Assembly: GCA_947594855.1 (NCBI GenBank)
Contig: CANQEL010000019.1
Coordinates: 1 to 49,160, forward strand
Length of the DNA: 49,160 nucleotides
Source: an uncultured Lachnospiraceae bacterium
Lineage (GTDB): Bacteria > Bacillota > Clostridia > Lachnospirales > Lachnospiraceae
Reading direction: 5' to 3'
A model generated the notes under the pieces. The model was not told the origin of the DNA. It ran no database searches and saw only the letters and a program-made list of their open reading frames with translations. The translations under genes and the position numbers were made by a program. Numbering within the stretch: position 1 is the first letter of the stretch; every line of letters starts with the position of its first letter. Below are positions 24,882 to 33,897 of this stretch, in pieces.

Positions 24882-26306
24882 TTATATAAGTCCCTTTGTT
24901 AACTTTGAAATCAGCTCATGGACATCTTTATTTCTTCCGATTGTAAACATAAATATACCATTTGGAACAACGACGCACATTATAACTCTGACCACAAACT
25001 TAACGAAGCTGTAACCTGTAATGATGTAACTGCAGAGGAAATACGTAATCAAACCTGCAGCAATCACTATTACACATTGCCTTGCCAGTTGCTTAAGATA
25101 ATCCCAGGGTTTATCTTTGAAATATCTTTTAAACAAACTGCCAAGCAACCAAGGATATGACATACATACAGATGTAAAAAGTGTAGCAAATACTACTCCG
25201 TCAAGTCCAAAAAAACGAACTAGAAAGATATCTCCTATTATATTCAAAATTGAAACAATATATGGTCTTGACTTACCATACCACCACATACCGGCAGCGT
25301 CTCTGTATAATGCAAGCACATCAAGCATCTTCCATCCAAAGAAATACACGCCAAACATTATAACCGTAACAGTTGAAAGAAGATATTCTTCACCAACCCA
25401 TATCCTCATAAACGGCTGGAACAGGCATATCATGGATATAGAACAAAATCCGAAAATCCATAAAAACAAAGCAGAAATTTTGCAAAAATCCCGATAGTTT
25501 TTCTCAATGCTTTCTGTTACCATACTGTTGCCAACGCTTGGGCGAATTGACTCAAATATTACCATTACTAAATTGCGCACTGCGCTGATTATCATATAAT
25601 AATTATTATAACAAGCAACGGCAGTAAGTCCTAAAGTTGAAGAAATCACAATAGTATCTGTTGAGAGCAAAACCGTAGCGCCTATTTTTTCCCCCATAAG
25701 CGCAAATACATTTTTATATATTTCTTTTAGTTCGCTCTTTTCAATAGTTCCGCGGCATTTATACTGAGGATATAGTTTGTCAACTACTACAGATTGTACA
25801 ATGTTTGTGAGCACTGTGAATGCGGGGCTTAAAACAACATATGCCATATAATCTTTTAAAAACCAAAGTACAGCAAGCTGTGTCCCATACATGGCAAGAT
25901 TAACATATATAATTATCTTGTTCGATATGTCTACTCGCTGAGATGCTGTCAGCAGAGCACTCTTGTAGGCAAACGCAAAATAACCTATAACTGTGTTTAA
26001 CAGAAAGACAAGATACAGCACATAAACATTTATATCAGTCGGCACTTCTCCGTTGATGAAAGACCTGATAAACGGCAAAATAGCAAGGCCGAGCGTAAGA
26101 ATGACACACCCTACTATGCGGTAAACCTTTTTATAGAAATTCAAAAGCGCGCAGACTTTCTCGTTATCTGCCTCAGCGATTGGCTTGTACATACTGTACA
26201 CGAGTGCAGAACCAAAGCCAAGTTCGCTGATACTGAGCATCATCAAAACGGAAGTAAACAGACCGTTAAGGCCTGCATAGTCCATTCCAATCTTTTTGAT
26301 GATCAC
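24882..26306 (-). CDS. Second polysaccharide flippase (MATE/Wzx-like), possible 5' frameshift
   Basis: 474 aa are open from a GTG at 26306. The protein is a polytopic membrane protein of the Wzx/PST flippase type (MDYAGLNGLFTSVL, then about 12 hydrophobic segments). The same frame continues upstream with typical flippase sequence (KKYLVGIICRVITILFPFII) to the dxs-like stop, but with no start codon. A good start, ATG 26409 overlapping that stop as ATGA and preceded by GGGAGGA, is out of frame by one A in a run of five (26400-26404). Removing one A gives a 508-aa protein. So this is either a frameshifted gene, a slippage site or a sequencing error. It presumably moves lipid-linked units across the membrane. 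Confidence 0.75.
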   Translation of the reverse strand: MIIKKIGMDYAGLNGLFTSVLMMLSISELGFGSALVYSMYKPIAEADNEKVCALLNFYKKVYRIVGCVILTLGLAILPFIRSFINGEVPTDINVYVLYLVFLLNTVIGYFAFAYKSALLTASQRVDISNKIIIYVNLAMYGTQLAVLWFLKDYMAYVVLSPAFTVLTNIVQSVVVDKLYPQYKCRGTIEKSELKEIYKNVFALMGEKIGATVLLSTDTIVISSTLGLTAVACYNNYYMIISAVRNLVMVIFESIRPSVGNSMVTESIEKNYRDFCKISALFLWIFGFCSISMICLFQPFMRIWVGEEYLLSTVTVIMFGVYFFGWKMLDVLALYRDAAGMWWYGKSRPYIVSILNIIGDIFLVRFFGLDGVVFATLFTSVCMSYPWLLGSLFKRYFKDKPWDYLKQLARQCVIVIAAGLITYFLCSYIITGYSFVKFVVRVIMCVVVPNGIFMFTIGRNKDVHELISKLTKGLI

Positions 26307-26405
26307 TGTCCTTATAATAAATGGGAAAAGTATCGTTATTACACGGCATATGATACCGACAAGGTATTTCTTATTGCATTTTTCAGTCTCCCGTCTAGCT
26401 TTTTG

Positions 26406-28169
26406 TCATTCCTCCCAATGAACTGCGACTATATCTTCGATAATCTGTCCTGCTGTCAATCTGTTTTCAACGAGGACCTGTGCAGGGTCATATCGGTCCA
26501 AAAATTCTTTTTTTAGACCGTAATTCAGAACTTTCATATCCGAATTTCCGTAATAGCTCGCTATCTTTTCGCCGAAGCCGCCACTGAGTATGCCGTCCTC
26601 AAGGGTTATAACAAGCTTATGATTAGATTTCAGTTCGTCAAGCAGCTGTCCATCAACTCCGGTAATATACCTTGGATTTATAAGCGTAGGATCCATTCCC
26701 TTTTTTTCAAGTGAATCAACCGTTTCTTCCCCAAGCTGAAAGAAATCCCCCAAGGCAATTATCGCAACTTGTCTGCCTTTTCTGCAAATCTGATACTTAT
26801 TCAATTCATCATAATTTGAATCTACAGGATAATTTGCGTTATGAACTCCATTTCTCGGTATCCTGATCGCAACAGGGTGATTTCTCTGTTCTATACTCCA
26901 TTCAAGCATCGCAATATATTCCTGCTTATTTGTCGGAGCGAGATAAACCATATTTGGAATATTTGAAATAAGCGGTATATCAAATATTCCAAGATGGGTT
27001 ATATCATTCATGCCCCATATTGAAGCATTTCTGACTAATAAAGTTGCAGGAAGATTGTTGATACAAAGCTCCTGGGATATCTGGTCATAGGCGCGCTGAT
27101 AGAAACTGCAATCAGTACAAAATACAGGTTTTCCTCCATTTTTTGAAATACCAGCAGTCATAGTAATAGCATGTTGCTCTGCAATACCTACATCTACAAA
27201 CTGTGAACCAGCATCAATTCTTTTCGATTCTATAAACCCAAGACTTCTTGGTACTCCTGCTGCAACTACAACAATGGAAGGATCACGTTTCATTTTCTTT
27301 AACAACAATTCTCTTGCTAAATTATCATAATTCTCACCCACATAAGAAAATCCAACAAACTCACCTGTCTTAATATCAAACGCTCGTCTCCAATGCCAGT
27401 CTTCTTTAGATTCTTCTGCAAATTTATATCCACAACCTTTTTGAGTGCATATATGAACAATGGTTGGTCTGTCACAGTCTTTTACATTCTTAAATGTTGA
27501 AATCAAATCTTCAATACAATTTCCTTTTTTCACAAAATAATATTCAAATCCTAATGCTCTGAATATATTGTTTTCAGATTTGCCATCTGAATTTCTCAAA
27601 CTTTCAAGATGTTTATATAGTCCTCCATGATTTTCAGCTATTGACATTTGATTGTCATTTACAAGCACAATCAAATTGCTATTAAGTTCATGAGCATAAT
27701 CCAGCCCTTCATACGCTTCGCCACCACTCAGTGCACCGTCTCCTATCACGGCAATTATGTTTTCTCTGCCCTTTAACAAATCCCTTGCCTTGGCCAAACC
27801 GCAAGCCAAGCTAATTGATGTCGAAGTATGACCAACATTAAAAAAATCATGCTCACTCTCATTAGGATTAGTATAACCCGAAACATCAACATATTTCTCA
27901 GGATTAATAAATGCTTCCTTGCGCCCGGTCAGTATTTTATGGGTATAACATTGGTGCGAAACATCAAAGACTATCTTGTCTTCCGGTGAATCGAAAACAT
28001 AGTGAAGTGCTATCGTGGCTTCGACCATTCCAAAATTTGATCCAAAATGCCCACCACGAACACTCATTTTCTGTAAAAGAATATCCCTTATCTCTGCAGC
28101 AAGCTCATTAAGCTGATGAATGTTAAATCCTTTTATATCTTTTGGAGTATTTATATAATTTATCAACAT
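26406..28169 (-). CDS. DXS-like transketolase-family TPP enzyme
   Basis: 587 aa, shorter than housekeeping 1-deoxyxylulose-5-phosphate synthase (about 620) but with its layout. Seen are DVSHQCYTHKILTGR (DXS usually DVGHQAYPHKILTGR), GDGALSGGEAYEGLDYA with the TPP-binding GDG, the catalytic Glu in GIAEQHAIT, and YQRAYDQ. DXS joins pyruvate-derived hydroxyethyl-TPP to an aldehyde. Its position between an SDR and a flippase in a polysaccharide operon suggests a sugar-modifying carboligase rather than isoprenoid supply. AAGGAG precedes the ATG. The substrate is unknown. Confidence 0.8.
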   Translation of the reverse strand: MLINYINTPKDIKGFNIHQLNELAAEIRDILLQKMSVRGGHFGSNFGMVEATIALHYVFDSPEDKIVFDVSHQCYTHKILTGRKEAFINPEKYVDVSGYTNPNESEHDFFNVGHTSTSISLACGLAKARDLLKGRENIIAVIGDGALSGGEAYEGLDYAHELNSNLIVLVNDNQMSIAENHGGLYKHLESLRNSDGKSENNIFRALGFEYYFVKKGNCIEDLISTFKNVKDCDRPTIVHICTQKGCGYKFAEESKEDWHWRRAFDIKTGEFVGFSYVGENYDNLARELLLKKMKRDPSIVVVAAGVPRSLGFIESKRIDAGSQFVDVGIAEQHAITMTAGISKNGGKPVFCTDCSFYQRAYDQISQELCINNLPATLLVRNASIWGMNDITHLGIFDIPLISNIPNMVYLAPTNKQEYIAMLEWSIEQRNHPVAIRIPRNGVHNANYPVDSNYDELNKYQICRKGRQVAIIALGDFFQLGEETVDSLEKKGMDPTLINPRYITGVDGQLLDELKSNHKLVITLEDGILSGGFGEKIASYYGNSDMKVLNYGLKKEFLDRYDPAQVLVENRLTAGQIIEDIVAVHWEE

Positions 28170-28204
28170 TGAAAATATCTCCTTTTCCTATTAAGCAAAA
28201 AACA

Positions 28205-28951
28205 TTATAATGATTGACCACCGTCTATTGTTATAACTGAACCATTTACAAAAGCTGCATCTTCTGAAGCCAAAAAGCTGACAACAGCCGCAACGTCTTC
28301 GGGCTTTCCCACCCGTTTCATAGGAATTTTTTCTTTAAATTTTTCTTCATTAAAAGATTTAAATATTGGTGTTTCAATAATTCCAGGGCAAATACAATTT
28401 GTCCTAAATTCAGCTCCGTACTGTTTGGCAAGCATTTTTGTAAACTTTATTACTGATGCTTTTGAAGCAGCATAAGCGTAGCTCTGTCCACTGGTAAATG
28501 ACTCAAGTCCTGCAACAGAAGCATTGTTTATAATCGTGCCATGATTTTTCTTAATCATCGGAAGTACTGCCTTAGTAAGCATAATCATACCCACAATATT
28601 AATATCGAAAATTTCAATCAATGAAGAATCCGTCAGACTTTCAAGTGGGTCAGAAACAGGATATATTCCAGCATTATTTACCAAAATATCCAAAGAACCG
28701 TATTTAGTATCTATAGTCTTTGCTGCTTCAATTATAGAATTGCGATCAGCCATATCCATATAGACATAACTGTTATACCTTTTGAATTGTGAAATGGAGT
28801 TCAGCTCTTCAACGATAGCCTTACCTCTTTCTTTATTCCTTCCGGCAATTATTACAGTGGCACCTCCTTGTGCAAATCGCTTTGCACAAGCCGTTCCAAT
28901 ACCTGAAGTTCCTCCTGTAACCAGTACTATTTTTCCATTAAAGTTGTTCAT
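28205..28951 (-). CDS. Short-chain dehydrogenase/reductase
   Basis: 248-aa classical SDR: cofactor site GGTSGIGTACA, NNAG, catalytic Ser in NNASVAG, YAASK and C-terminal ITIDGGQSL. It sits between the acetolactate-synthase-like and DXS-like genes, 12 nt after the former. It may reduce the keto group created by one of those carboligases, as YerF does in yersiniose synthesis; that role is inferred. AAAGGAGAATATAT precedes the ATG. Confidence 0.85.
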   Translation of the reverse strand: MNNFNGKIVLVTGGTSGIGTACAKRFAQGGATVIIAGRNKERGKAIVEELNSISQFKRYNSYVYMDMADRNSIIEAAKTIDTKYGSLDILVNNAGIYPVSDPLESLTDSSLIEIFDINIVGMIMLTKAVLPMIKKNHGTIINNASVAGLESFTSGQSYAYAASKASVIKFTKMLAKQYGAEFRTNCICPGIIETPIFKSFNEEKFKEKIPMKRVGKPEDVAAVVSFLASEDAAFVNGSVITIDGGQSL

Positions 28952-28963
28952 ATATATTCTCCT

Positions 28964-30628
28964 TTACAATATATCTAATACCTCAAATAATGTTTTATCC
29001 AACGCCGGAACAAGTTCCTGACACATGTTGCCCCTTGGAAGATTAGGCTCCATGTCAACAGTTTCATCAATTCCAACCTCAACTAAAATAGGTACGTCTA
29101 TTTTTTCAAAAACGCCGGGTATATATTCTTTATATTCAATGCCATAAGCCGCTGCTAGCTTTTTAAAATCAGGCGTTCCGTAACCGCTGTCGGAGGTAGT
29201 ATGTACAAATCTGCCATAACGCTGCCTTTCCCTGCTTCTTATCATTCCCGACGAATGATTGTTCAGGAGCAATATCGCTATCGGAAGCCTGTTCATACCT
29301 ATGAACTGCAGTTCCTGGCTGTTGAGCTGCAAACCCTGATCCCCAGTTACGCAAAACACGGGATGTCTGCTTTTGTAATATACCCCTATGCTTTTTCCAA
29401 GGGAACATCCCAAAGCTCCGAAACACTTAGAATAAAGCGCTCTGTTTGAGATGCCGGCGTAAATATATGCTCTTGACGACCAAAATTCATTGTTGCCTAC
29501 GTCGTTCACTATAATTACGTCACTGCCTATTGTCCTGAAAACTTCCGATAAAATCCCTGTCGGAAGATTTATGTCTGTCTCAAATAAACTATTTTTCAGT
29601 CGCTTGCACACGTCTAGCCATTTTTGAGGTTCAATATAACAGATACTATGCCTTAAAAGCTCATCCAGCGTATCAGAGGCATTTTCAATAAAATGTTTAC
29701 AGTTTGGTATATGCCTGTCCGCTTCACTTTCATCAGCTTCTATCCGGATTATCTCAGCATTTTCATATATTGGTCTGAAACTTTCCGAGTCTGTCGGAAA
29801 AGCAAGCCTGTTTCCAAGCGCTATTATCAGATCAGCCTTTGACAAAATAAAATTCGCATATCTGATACCGTGACTGCCTATATAGCCATAATACATCTCG
29901 GAAGCCGGCATGATGTCTCCGGCACAACGGCTTGAAAGGACAGGGATATCTGCTTTTTCGGCAAGTTCCCGCATTAAATTTTCTGAACACGACTGATGTA
30001 TGCCGTCTCCAATAAGAAATACAGGTCTGCGAGATATTTTCAGCCTGTCAATGATATAATCCGCTGATTTTGACGATGTTATCATATCAGTATTACTATA
30101 CATTCCGTTATCTGAAACTTTCTCTGAAAATATGCCTGAAAGCACATCTATAAGGACGGGACCTTTTCTGCCTTCAACGGCTATATCACAAGCCTTTTTT
30201 ATCTCAAATGGAAATACCTCAGGAGAATCTATCCTGACAGCATATTTTGTAACCGATTTAAATATATCAACTGTATCAAGCTCCTGCTCGCCCGTGAATC
30301 TCAAATTTTTATCAAGCTTTTTTTCTGAATGGGCTGTGACAATCAAAACGGGACTGCCATCACTGTATGCGTCTGCTACAGGAGTGAGTAAGTTAGTTAT
30401 TCCGGGACCTTTTGTAGCATATGCAACACAGAGCCTTCCCGAAAGCTGCGCATACCCGGATGCTGCGAAGCCCGCACACTGCTCATGAAAGCTCAAATGT
30501 ACAGATATATCGTCTTTTCGCCTGTCAAGCTCATAAAGAAAGTCAAGCACAACTCCCCCGGGAATTCCGAAAACATCAGTAACTCCGAGCTTTACAAGAT
30601 AATCAACCAAAAACTCTGCTCCAGTCAT
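28964..30628 (-). CDS. Acetolactate-synthase-like TPP enzyme (possible YerE-type carboligase)
   Basis: 554 aa with the three-domain layout of acetohydroxyacid synthase. The catalytic Glu lies in FHEQCAGFAA (about 49), and the TPP motif GDQGLQ...NN is at about 432-460. The family decarboxylates 2-keto acids and transfers the acyl unit. YerE of Yersinia is such an enzyme and attaches a two-carbon branch to a CDP-4-keto sugar. The nearby rfbF and rfbG genes make a CDP-4-keto sugar, which supports an analogous role. Housekeeping IlvB is less likely, as no ilvN or ilvC is near. Confidence 0.82.
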   Translation of the reverse strand: MTGAEFLVDYLVKLGVTDVFGIPGGVVLDFLYELDRRKDDISVHLSFHEQCAGFAASGYAQLSGRLCVAYATKGPGITNLLTPVADAYSDGSPVLIVTAHSEKKLDKNLRFTGEQELDTVDIFKSVTKYAVRIDSPEVFPFEIKKACDIAVEGRKGPVLIDVLSGIFSEKVSDNGMYSNTDMITSSKSADYIIDRLKISRRPVFLIGDGIHQSCSENLMRELAEKADIPVLSSRCAGDIMPASEMYYGYIGSHGIRYANFILSKADLIIALGNRLAFPTDSESFRPIYENAEIIRIEADESEADRHIPNCKHFIENASDTLDELLRHSICYIEPQKWLDVCKRLKNSLFETDINLPTGILSEVFRTIGSDVIIVNDVGNNEFWSSRAYIYAGISNRALYSKCFGALGCSLGKSIGVYYKSRHPVFCVTGDQGLQLNSQELQFIGMNRLPIAILLLNNHSSGMIRSRERQRYGRFVHTTSDSGYGTPDFKKLAAAYGIEYKEYIPGVFEKIDVPILVEVGIDETVDMEPNLPRGNMCQELVPALDKTLFEVLDIL

Positions 30629-30629
30629 T

Positions 30630-31697
30630 CTATCTCCTCATTAACTGCTCTGCGTCATAGCCGCAAAGCTCCAAAATCTTTTTTGTATTTTCAGGCGTAT
30701 ACCGATGGACCAGATCCGCAGGTATCTTCCCCAAAATATCATCAATCTTACTGTATGTAAGCCCATAGTGTTTTCTTAGTGAAATCGCGTATTTATATGC
30801 CACCTTATGTGTCGCAGGGAGAAGTCTTGTAACCGAATATCCCCACAGCATTTCGCCGCAATATTTTTCCACAATTTCACACACTTCAAGGATAGAACCA
30901 TAATCATATGACTTGCCGTAATTTTTGTTAAGATAATCTGCGATTATCTCAGTTTGAAGATTACCAGCCCCCTGACCCATTCCGAGTGCACAGGAATCAA
31001 TGATAAGCCGTCTGTCTGTTTCTCTGTTTATAAATGAGAGTGCGTTTGAAAACGCAAGGTTCATGTTATTGTGGGCATGGAACCCTACCGCAATATCTCT
31101 GTCAAGGCCTTTGTCGTATTTTATGAATAACCTTTTAATATCTTCAGGCATCATGTATCCGTAGCTGTCTACTATATACAATGCGTATGCGCCCATATCA
31201 TTTGCCGAATCAATTAATTGCCCAACTTCATCGTCAGTATACCGCATTGTAAGCATAGGCTGAACAAATACCTTATAACCCTTTTTTGCCAAGCCCGAAC
31301 AAAAGTCAAGGGATTTTCTGAGTTCCGAATAACGGATGATGACCCTTACGGCTTCGCATAAATCGGGATTCCATTCGGGTATATCTTCAAGCGGTGTATC
31401 CGGGCCACGGTATAAAGCTGCGTATATTTGACCGGCAGGCCTGTTTTCAGGCATGGTTTCGGAAATGGACTCTATGTCCCGGTAGATTGCAAATCCTGTT
31501 CGAGGAGTATCTGTTATTTCCACCGAGCCAAGTTCAACAATCTCAACCTTAGAGCTGCTAAGTTTTCCAGTCACATTAAAAATGTCCGCCTTTAAAAACT
31601 CTAAGTCCGATATCATATTTTTATTTGCATCTTCAAGCCCCAGCCCTCCGTCGCGCAGAGTACAGTCAAGAAGTATAATCTCTTTGATATCAGCCAT
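30630..31697 (-). CDS. DRE-TIM metallolyase (HMG-CoA lyase/4-hydroxy-2-oxovalerate aldolase-like)
   Basis: 355-aa TIM-barrel protein. LLDCTLRDGG near the N-terminus and GFHAHNNMNLA (about 203-213) give the metal-binding pattern of the DRE-TIM family, with GMGQGAGN following. The C-terminal part resembles the DmpG-type aldolase tail. Members split or form C-C bonds next to a keto acid. The gene overlaps the acyltransferase 3' end by 8 bp and the TPP enzyme starts 1 nt after its stop, so the set is translated together. It could make or consume the keto acid used by the TPP enzymes; this is inference. Confidence 0.82.
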   Translation of the reverse strand: MADIKEIILLDCTLRDGGLGLEDANKNMISDLEFLKADIFNVTGKLSSSKVEIVELGSVEITDTPRTGFAIYRDIESISETMPENRPAGQIYAALYRGPDTPLEDIPEWNPDLCEAVRVIIRYSELRKSLDFCSGLAKKGYKVFVQPMLTMRYTDDEVGQLIDSANDMGAYALYIVDSYGYMMPEDIKRLFIKYDKGLDRDIAVGFHAHNNMNLAFSNALSFINRETDRRLIIDSCALGMGQGAGNLQTEIIADYLNKNYGKSYDYGSILEVCEIVEKYCGEMLWGYSVTRLLPATHKVAYKYAISLRKHYGLTYSKIDDILGKIPADLVHRYTPENTKKILELCGYDAEQLMRR

Positions 31698-32841
31698 CCC
31701 CTTTACTGGATTGCAGTTTGAAACAGTTCTCCAAGCCGCTGCAAACTTTTATATATATTTTTGCTCTCTGCATCGGCTTTTCCAAAACATACTCCCGGGT
31801 CGCATCTACAATAATCCCGGCAGCAAATACTGCTAAAATAACTATCAATGTATATGCCATAAGAATCGGCAATTTAACATCGTAAAAACTTTCTACCAGA
31901 AAAACTCTTTTCCAAATAACATATCTAAAATAATTGTGATCGTGCAGCAACAGCATCCCAAAAGTATGGCTTGCAATAAAATTTATAAAACCGCTGTGCT
32001 TCATTTTATAATTTTTAAATATAAAAAACATACAGAATGCCGCTGCCATATTTAATGGTGAAACATCATCGTTGAATATCATAGTTGCCATTGAAAATAA
32101 CCTGGCTTCCGGGTATTTAACAGACAAAACATTAACTGACATATTGAAGATCCAGATACATACAAGCACAGTTACCAATATTCCTTTGCGGTCAAATACC
32201 TTAGCCGGATACCTTTTTATATATACAATGGAAAAATACAAAATAATAAACGTGAATAATCCGTTATCTAAATCTACAAATGGCGAAAAATCTATTATTT
32301 TACTAAAAACTTTTGCCCAAATCTGCATCAAAAAAGCCAACACTATAATTGCCTGGATATTTAATTTACTCATCCTTTCCGATACTGTATTAAGCATCGG
32401 AAGTATCATAAGAAAGATCATATAATATACTGCAAAACCGTGAGATATACCAAATATGGGAAATATACATCCAATCCAATTTCGTGGAGAAACAGGCGCA
32501 ATTATTCCATTATTTAATATTGTTGCTAAAGCCAATCCTACAATATTATAAAAAATAACTTCCAAGGCTATTTTTACAAGTCTGCTGCCTTTGAATTCTT
32601 TTCCTGTGCAAAACCAGGCCGTTATGATAATAAAACAATCATATCCAATTTTACCTCCGGGCAGCAGTACCCCCCCCCACAGCAAATTTGCTATATTGCC
32701 GCCAGACTGCTCAAATATGCCGCCATGCAGAAATAAATGGTGAGCAACAATCATTACCATGCACAGAATTCTTAGAAACTCTATATTGGAATCCCGTGAA
32801 GCGATACGCCCGGTTGTATTTACCAATTTGCTTTTTTCCAT
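31690..32841 (-). CDS. Membrane acyltransferase (acyltransferase-3 family), possibly phase-variable
   Basis: 383 aa with about ten hydrophobic segments. The N-terminal block NIEFLRILCMVMIVAHH fits the acyltransferase-3/OafA family, which adds acetyl or other acyl groups to surface polysaccharide. Codons for WGGV (about residues 55-58) contain an uninterrupted G9 tract (plus-strand C9 at 32670-32678), a classic slippage site. The gene begins 3 nt after the rfbG stop. Confidence 0.82.
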   Translation of the reverse strand: MEKSKLVNTTGRIASRDSNIEFLRILCMVMIVAHHLFLHGGIFEQSGGNIANLLWGGVLLPGGKIGYDCFIIITAWFCTGKEFKGSRLVKIALEVIFYNIVGLALATILNNGIIAPVSPRNWIGCIFPIFGISHGFAVYYMIFLMILPMLNTVSERMSKLNIQAIIVLAFLMQIWAKVFSKIIDFSPFVDLDNGLFTFIILYFSIVYIKRYPAKVFDRKGILVTVLVCIWIFNMSVNVLSVKYPEARLFSMATMIFNDDVSPLNMAAAFCMFFIFKNYKMKHSGFINFIASHTFGMLLLHDHNYFRYVIWKRVFLVESFYDVKLPILMAYTLIVILAVFAAGIIVDATREYVLEKPMQRAKIYIKVCSGLENCFKLQSSKGDG

Positions 32842-32844
32842 GCG

Positions 32845-33897
32845 CTATCCCTCCAAAAATTCCTTTATCTCATTATCCATCTCTGTGGGGATATCATCCC
32901 CCGCAAGCCACGCCTTATAAAAGCGTGTTGTGTATTTCATGCACTCGTCTATGTGCCAGCGCGGTCTCCAGTCAAATGTGCTTTTTAGCTTTGCGCAGTC
33001 AAGTTTCAGGAAATTCGCTTCGTGCGGCGCATCCTTTTCCGCTTGGTTGCTCCACTCCGCGCCGTCGCCCCAGTGTCTGCAGAAAAGAGCAGACAGATCA
33101 CCCGTGGTCACACAGTCACAGTCATCGGGCCCGACGTTGTAAAATCCCGCATAATGCTTGTCCGCATACTGCTTTGCAGCGATCATAAGATATACCGCAA
33201 GCGGTTCCAAAACGTGCTGGTAAGGTCTTGTTGAATACGGGTTCCTTACGCCTATCTTCTCTCTCGCTTTCATCGCGCGCACGCAGTCGGGGATTATCCT
33301 GTCGCTTGCAAAGTCACCGCCGCCGATAACATTTCCTGCCCTTGCAGTAGAAACGGCAATGTCCCTGTTATAAAAAAAGCTGTTCATGTAGCTGTGCGTC
33401 ACAAGCTCAGAACAGGATTTTGAATTTGAATACGGGTCAAATCCGTCAAGGGGCTCATCCTCCCGGTAACCCCAGCACCATTCATTATTTTTATATACCT
33501 TATCAGTCGTGACATTCAGCACACTTTTAACACACGGATTCAGCCGCACGCACTCCATTAGGTTGACTGTGCCCATGACATTTGTTTCATATGTATAATG
33601 TGGATCCCTGTAACTCTCGCGGACGATCGGCTGTGCAGCCAGATGCAGGACAATCTCCGGCTGGGTATCTGCAAAAACAGCTTTCAGCCTGTCAAGATCC
33701 CGGATGTCGGCAATGACGCTTTCCATCCTGCCATTAAGTCCCGAGATGCTGAACAGATTCGGATTTGTCGGTGGTTCAAGGCTGTAGCCTGTAACGGCTG
33801 CCCCGGCATTTATAAGCATCTTACACAGCCACGTTCCTTTGAAACCTGTATGGCCTGTAACAAGGACCTTTTTGTCTTTATAAAATGATAAATCCAT
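32845..33897 (-). CDS. rfbG: CDP-glucose 4,6-dehydratase
   Basis: 350-aa extended SDR. NAD site GHTGFKGTWL, TTDKVY (Thr-Asp-Lys in place of the usual TDE), and YSNSK catalytic Tyr/Lys are visible. It converts CDP-glucose to CDP-4-keto-6-deoxyglucose. It directly follows rfbF. No rfbH (3-dehydrase) is in the window, so the sugar may keep its 3-OH or be modified at C4. Base composition is more GC-rich than the genes on either side. Confidence 0.94.
   Translation of the reverse strand: MDLSFYKDKKVLVTGHTGFKGTWLCKMLINAGAAVTGYSLEPPTNPNLFSISGLNGRMESVIADIRDLDRLKAVFADTQPEIVLHLAAQPIVRESYRDPHYTYETNVMGTVNLMECVRLNPCVKSVLNVTTDKVYKNNEWCWGYREDEPLDGFDPYSNSKSCSELVTHSYMNSFFYNRDIAVSTARAGNVIGGGDFASDRIIPDCVRAMKAREKIGVRNPYSTRPYQHVLEPLAVYLMIAAKQYADKHYAGFYNVGPDDCDCVTTGDLSALFCRHWGDGAEWSNQAEKDAPHEANFLKLDCAKLKSTFDWRPRWHIDECMKYTTRFYKAWLAGDDIPTEMDNEIKEFLEG

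Noticed and set aside
26406-28169. Housekeeping dxs for isoprenoid synthesis
   Set aside because: Motifs deviate from DXS consensus, it is shorter, and it lies inside a sugar operon with an SDR and another TPP enzyme. I keep it as DXS-like only.
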